Position numbers and translations under genes: made by a program
The notes under the pieces: generated by a model
Database searches by the model: none
What the model saw: the letters and a program-made list of their open reading frames with translations, nothing else
What the model was told of the DNA's origin: nothing
Assembly (NCBI GenBank): GCA_025200525.1
Contig: CM045762.1
Location: 29,237,600 to 29,301,599, forward strand
DNA: 64,000 bases
Direction: 5' to 3'
Origin: Camellia lanceoleosa
Lineage: Eukaryota > Streptophyta > Magnoliopsida > Ericales > Theaceae
Shown here: positions 59,534 through 64,000 of the stretch, piece by piece
Numbering within the stretch: the stretch's first letter is position 1
Layout of the letters: each line of letters opens with the position of its first letter

Positions 59534-62500
59534 TGTAGCTTGCTTTTCGTACTCCTTTTGGATATGATAGCCCTACAGTTCGGACTCTCGTGGTTCTGAA
59601 TCTGATTCTCCAAGTGCGATGTGAAATAGATAAACACAATAGAGTCCAAATTCAACAAATCTTTTGGAAAATCGATTTTGAGTCAAAATGCCAAAAATGG
59701 ACTGCTTGGCCAGATACAGAGTCGCCATCTAAATATTTTTGGAAAATTTAGGAAACCTATGACTCATGCCAAAGGCCACGTGTCCATCATCACCAAGTTG
59801 TCTCGGCTCGAGAACTTAGGTACGAGAGGGGAAGGTCATGAATTGAGCACTTCACTCACCCGATTAAAGATCGGCCTCTACTAATTATGATGTGATTCTT
59901 ATTTTCATTATATGTTCTTGTTCCGATTTATTAGGCAATTTTTACTATGTGATGCACACAAATATAGACTAATTTGCAAAATTTAGAACATTTGATTTCA
60001 TGTTTGTTTAAAAATTGTTTTAATTCACGTCACTTGAAAAAGTTACTTTGCATGTACATTTAATTAATTTATTCCAATTCAAGCAATTAGCCTTCATCCA
60101 CCGGCATTCAAACAGGTATATCACTTAATAACTTAGCCTCATGGAATCATGCTCGATATGGCAACAATAACACTTATGCGGTATGCTAAAACAATAAGTG
60201 CTCACCTAGTACTCCAAGGCAAGCCAAATAAAGAAAAATGATTAGAAAATATGCATGTTCCTAAACAATACAATGTGACTAATGCAACGCACACATTTAT
60301 GCAATTTTTATAGGCTCGACCATGAGCATGGTATATGATCCAATTCAAGACATGTGATAAATCACGTTTTAAAGCAATAAATTTGAAATTGACATTGGTT
60401 AGTATGATGAGCCGAACCCAATGTACATGAAACAAGTGTATGTGAACATGGAAATGCTAAGTAAATATGATGCTCTATGCTACCATTATAAGTGGGTAAA
60501 TAAAAGAGGAAAATAAATGGTGGTTGGAAGATATACACAATTATTACATATTTTGCCCTCGTGCAAGAGGGTCCGAATGAGTGTTTGAATAAACTAGTTA
60601 AACTAACTATTACAAAACCAAATGAATGAATAACTAACTAACTATCTAAGTTATAATTAACTAACTAGCTAAGTTATTGCAACAAAGGCTAATAATGAGT
60701 AATAAACTAACTACCTAATGAACCATTACTATAACAACACTAAGTACAATGATAATTAATTAATTACAACATTGATAATTTATAACAATGATAATTACAA
60801 TAATGCTAATAAGAAATTTAATCCAAGCAACCATGAGACACAATGATCGCATGTGCAATGCCCAGAAGCTGTTCTGTCTGCGCAGATTGCTCTGCCTTAC
60901 TCTCAGCTACTTCATTTTGTTTCTGCCAAAAGGTCTTTGCTTACCAAATAGTGGGAGTCGGTCGGCTCCAAATGAGATCTGGTCAGGCCAAAATAGTGCT
61001 GGCCGGCTCTAAATTTCATGCCAAAAAATGTTTTGTGCTCTGAGGTGAGAATAGTACAGACAAAGCCTTTCTAGGCCCTGTTTGTCCCTTCTACCCTTCT
61101 CTGTCATGGGAAACTCAAGAGAAGAATGATTTCGAGTCCGAAACCATCAACAAGCACAATTTGATGGCTTGATGATTTCGAACACGTTTGGAGAAAATTG
61201 AATAAATGTAATGGATAATGACCACCCCTCCCTCCTATCATGAAGACTCAAAGAGGGAAGTAGACACGCTCTAAGTCTTATCAACGTATCATGGATTGAT
61301 ACGTGATAAGTCTCAGAATGATGGACTTGGCATAATGTTCGGCCGAATCCAACCAACTCTAAACATTTTCTTTATGTCAGTTTAGTTCATTTTGAGCTGA
61401 TTTTATTAGTCTTTGCCGTTCTTTAATCAATTTGTCCAAAGTGATGGTTAAGTCCACTAAATGAGAAGAAACGTCAAACGAGAAGTGATCCTAAGCATGA
61501 AAGAGAGCGTATGCCTTGATGATGAACTTTCGTAGAGATTAAGCCATTGAGCATAGGTTTTTTTCTCATGCTTCGAATAACCGTCAATCAGTTGAAGTGA
61601 CTCTCAAACAAAAGAAAAGAAGAAAAGATGGAGGTTTCAGAAATGATTGCGTGATCAATTATTAGAATGAGACTCTTCAACATGAAAATTAAACAAAGAA
61701 AGGCTATCAAAGCATTGGTAACACAACACAACAAGCTAGGCATGAAGACTTACAACACAACAAGCTAGATATTTAAAGCATACGCTAAGTAAATAAATTA
61801 CAACAGCCCTAAAACTGCCCCTAATATGCTAAAAACAATGGCTAAAAATCATGTTAAAGAGCATAAAAAGGTAGGAAAGAACTGGGAAATGCAAGGCTAG
61901 TGAACAAGAACAAGGATAGGTGACTAACCTCTCCATTTTTGAGACCTCAAACCAGGTTTTTTAGCCTTTTTCAAATTCTAAAAATCAATTTAAAAGGCAA
62001 AGAAAAGAATGTAGAACAAGGGTGTGAGCTATGAAGTAGAGTGCAAGAAAGGGTGTTAACCCTTTCTACCCTTTGGTAGCTATTTAAACCCAAATTCTAA
62101 CACTTGAAATAGGATCAAGACAATACAAAAACACAAGAAATAGCGAAGGAAAGACAAAAATGAAAGTAATAGAAAGGTGGTAAGCTTATACCTCTTGAAG
62201 AATGTAAGCTTTTGTTTATGAACCAAACTTGGTTCAAACACACTCTCAAGCTTGAATTGTGATTCACAAAGCTCAACCAAGGTTTCAAGTCATGGCTCCA
62301 AGGTTGTATGTAGTATATAGATATGGTGTATGGATGATAAGCTTGTTTAAAGATAGGTTGGCAATGTTTTTGCTTCTTTGAAATTTTTTTAACCTCTAAC
62401 ACTGAGATATATGCTCATATTTATAAAATTTGAGCAAAAATAGATCGACAATATCTTAAAAAATGGACAGTTGGCTGATTCTCGCCCAAAACAATGTTTC

Positions 62501-62797
62501 TCGCAAAAGAGAGCCAGTCGGCTCCCAATGCCCACGGCCAACTCCTAATGTGGTACGGCCAGCTCCCAATGTGTTTCCCTATTCTTCTATTTCAAACTCA
62601 GTGTAGGGTGGCATAATGTTCAAAAATAAATTTCTGGGGTAAGAACAGTATGAATATGAAAGATTTGGGATTGGTTTTGGAGCTTGAACTTAAATCCCTC
62701 GTGGAGAACTCGAACCACACTCAACACAACTTTCATCATCGAGTGAGCAGGACAAAGTGTCCAAGTCTTACGGGAGGTCAAAAATGGGGTGTCTAAA
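59534..62797 (-). mobile_element. LTR E, nested 3.26-kb LTR-type element (TSD CTTAC)
   Basis: CTTAC lies exactly on both sides (59529-59533 and 62798-62802). It starts TGTAGCTTGC and ends GGGGTGTCTAAA, where the CA end has become AA. Its first kilobase is homologous to LTR D (42247 on), with shared TTCGGACTC, GTCCAAATTC, GGCCACGTGT and GGCTCGAGAACTTxGG. There is no gag, pol or primer site, so it is probably a solo LTR. The frames at 60202-60435 and 61147-61356 have no recognisable content. Confidence 0.82.
60945..61015. repeat. Short GGCCGGCTC-motif group in LTR E
   Basis: GTCGGTCGGCTCCAAATG, GGTCAGGCCAAAATAG and TGGCCGGCTCTAAATT occur within 70 bp. A second group, CAGTCGGCTCCCAATG, CACGGCCAACTCC and ACGGCCAGCTCCCAATG, is at 62508-62568. 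Confidence 0.75.
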
Positions 62798-62965
62798 CTT
62801 ACTCGGTTCGTTTCGCGTTGAGGCGTGTGCATTCCCAATCCTTGGGTTCCCTCATTGTTACATCCCCCTCATTGGTGATTTTTCTACCTCGTCCCCTCTT
62901 GGGGACTTACTTCGACGACGGGGGGATCGATGCCTTTCTCGCTCCTCTGACACCATATTACCCAT

Positions 62966-63230
62966 TTAGGAGGATTTGCCACTAGCTCCGCGGTTCATTT
63001 CTATGTCCAATTCAGCTAACGTCTTTCCCTCCCCTCTACTGTTGAAGAATACTTTGTTGGACATACGAATTTTACTGAAGTCGACGCAGTGCTCTTTTCC
63101 CTTTCACACTTAGTTAGGTCTGAGCAGCTTTTATTTAAAGAGGCCATAGGCTTCATACATGCCTGGCCACCCTGCTTATTAATTGTAGTTGCAACAATTA
63201 CGAAGTGCCCGTGGTCGTTGTCGTCTCCTG
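62966..63230. other. Short unassigned stretch right of the antisense ORF
   Basis: Contains a plus-strand open frame from about 63070 to 63230 (FTEVDAVLFSLSHLVRSEQL onward) without a start codon or known domain. It may be 3' Tat-element sequence. The expected 3' LTR is not found. Confidence 0.4.
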
Positions 63231-63560
63231 ATGTATTCGGCGGTTATGCTCAATGATCAACTGGGCAAGGGCAGATTTATTAATCTATTCGGCTTCTCTT
63301 CAGCCATTTTACCAAATTACGACAATGTCCCACTTGAGCCCATAAACACGCTTCGTCTATGTATTCGGCAGTTATGCTCAGTGGTCAACTAGGGCAAGGG
63401 CAGATTTATTAATCTATTTGGCTTCTCTTTAGACATTTTGCCGAATTACGACAATGTCCAACCTGACCCCATGAACACGCTTCGTCCATGTATTCGATGG
63501 TTATGCTCAATGGTTAACTGGGGCAAAGGCAGATTTATTAATTTATTTGGCTCTGCAACC
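63230..63560 (+). repeat. ~128-bp tandem repeat, nearly three copies
   Basis: The unit starts TATTCGGCGGTTATGCTCAA and contains GGGCAAGGGCAGATTTATTA, ATTACGACAATGTCC and AACACGCTTCGTC. Starts are near 63234, 63362 and 63489; the third copy is cut short. Like 58215-58600, it lies on the pol-facing side of an antisense ORF. Confidence 0.92.
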
Positions 63561-63832
63561 GTTTATTTTCATGTTCTTATTTTTGGTGTGGTGATATGGC
63601 ACGTTTTAGTTTCAATGCATAATCATTCTCATTCATTAGCAAAATGGGCATTTTCATTAATAAATTGCACGAGTACATTCACTTTATACATGAAAATGGC
63701 CTAATTCCAAAATAAAGTGCTAATAAAACAAACAAAAATAGAGGAAAATATCTATTACAAAAGCCGCTGATTAAGAGTCCAAAATAAAGCACTAACAAAA
63801 CAAAGGAAAATATCTATTACAAAAACGGCCAA
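63561..63832. other. Non-coding link to the second antisense ORF
   Basis: AT-rich. CAAAATAAAGxxCTAAxAAAAC and GGAAAATATCTATTACAAAA each occur twice (63705-63765 and 63780-63825). Confidence 0.7.
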
Positions 63833-64000
63833 TCAAAAGTCCAAATCCTCTGAATTCGATTCTAGCAGTTCGACTTCTAATTGCTCGTAGGGAATCGGCT
63901 GATTGAGAGTCACCTTGGCGGCCGCCAAAGCTTTGAGCCATCCGTGCTTGAAGCCTCGATTCTTGAACGTCAAGGCTTTATCAGTGTACAACTCCTTGGC
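63833..64000 (-). CDS. Second antisense extra ORF, C-terminal part, runs off the window
   Basis: Minus-strand frame open from the window edge to TGA at 63833-63835, 55 codons. It reads AKELYTDKALTFKNRGFKHG, WLKALAAAKVT, and ends in an acidic tail (LESNSEDLDF). RGFKHGWLKALAAA corresponds to RSFKHRWTKALQAA of the ORF at 58833, with the same distance to an acidic C terminus, so the two are homologous. No stop interrupts the visible part. It probably belongs to a second Tat-lineage element or a diverged subfamily. Function is unknown. Confidence 0.7.
   Translation of the reverse strand, partial: AKELYTDKALTFKNRGFKHGWLKALAAAKVTLNQPIPYEQLEVELLESNSEDLDF

Larger units (their letters stand above)
58833..62965 (-). 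pseudogene. Antisense extra ORF of the Tat element, split by LTR E
   Basis: On the strand opposite to pol. The C-terminal part runs 59528-58833 and the N-terminal part 62965-62798, with LTR E between. Removing E and one CTTAC copy leaves 864 bp, an exact multiple of three, in one frame with four stops (two near 62860, one at 59403, one at 59076). The N terminus is Arg/Ser-rich (HRSPRRRSKSPRGDE). The middle has MFPSK and a helical, coiled-coil-like stretch (RLRAAQREIEQKDKRIQNLK). The end reads SFKHRWTKALQAAG and then an acidic tail. No known domain is recognised. Extra ORFs, some antisense, between pol and the 3' LTR are known in Tat-lineage elements. A related ORF is at 63833-64000. Confidence 0.75.
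52222..63180 (+). mobile_element. Ty3/gypsy Tat-lineage retrotransposon, decayed
   Basis: In order: 5' LTR, primer-binding site, gag, protease, reverse transcriptase, RNase H, a second (archaeal-type) RNase H, integrase, a tandem-repeat tract, and an antisense extra ORF. RT before integrase marks Ty3/gypsy, and the second RNase H plus tRNA-Asp-like PBS mark the Tat lineage. Many stops, mostly TAG/TAA/TGA replacing CAG/CAA/CGA or TGG, break the frames. The 3' LTR is not found in the window; the right limit is taken as the end of sequence linked to the antisense ORF and is uncertain. A 3.26-kb LTR element (E) is nested in it. Confidence 0.88.

Noticed and set aside
60202..61356. ORFs inside LTR E
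   Set aside because: Short, no known domain and not shared with LTR D.

Overview
The window is nuclear DNA of a flowering plant, most likely a eudicot. It is AT-rich, its one intact gene has nine exons with GT-AG introns, and the rest is layered plant transposons (Ty1/copia, Ty3/gypsy Tat lineage, MULEs, Helitron-like units, MITEs). I see no tRNA, rRNA, CRISPR array or prokaryotic gene. The species cannot be named from this sequence alone.

Layout. 1-2381: minus-strand Ty1/copia pol fragment. 3.3-3.65 kb: GA, CT and CA low-complexity DNA. 3919-6339: solo LTR with a perfect 5-bp target duplication. 7.26-7.85 kb: GH17 beta-1,3-glucanase pseudogene fragment. 8.9-11.5 kb: MITEs and a large foldback array rich in ACGT cores. 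11769-18787: complete HGD gene (homogentisate 1,2-dioxygenase, 458 codons, metal ligands present), with introns filled by MITEs and tandem repeats. 19.1-23.7 kb: two or three TIR elements without a transposase. 24956-46131: a run of about 1.0-kb Helitron-like units, arranged head to tail from 37.3 kb on. The first is split by a 1.9-kb TIR element and by a 9.35-kb MULE. That MULE carries a decayed MuDR-type transposase, an antisense ORF ending in a Ulp1-like protease remnant, and a minisatellite of about 29 copies. The last is split by a solo LTR that itself holds another LTR. 46-48.5 kb: AT-rich DNA, a triplet repeat and a small MITE. About 48.6-51.39 kb: another LTR. 52222 to the window end: a decayed Ty3/gypsy Tat-lineage element (5' LTR, PBS, gag, protease, RT, RNase H, second RNase H, integrase) with an antisense extra ORF downstream. 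That ORF is split by a 3.26-kb LTR insertion, and a second, related antisense ORF begins to appear at the right edge.

The only gene likely to serve the host is HGD, which opens the homogentisate ring in tyrosine catabolism. Everything else is mobile DNA or its debris, and target duplications give a relative order of insertion. The least explained items are the repeated antisense ORF of the Tat-lineage elements, the head-to-tail Helitron-like series, the LTR-specific clusters of short GC-rich near-palindromes, and the ACGT-rich foldback array upstream of HGD. No new host system was found.
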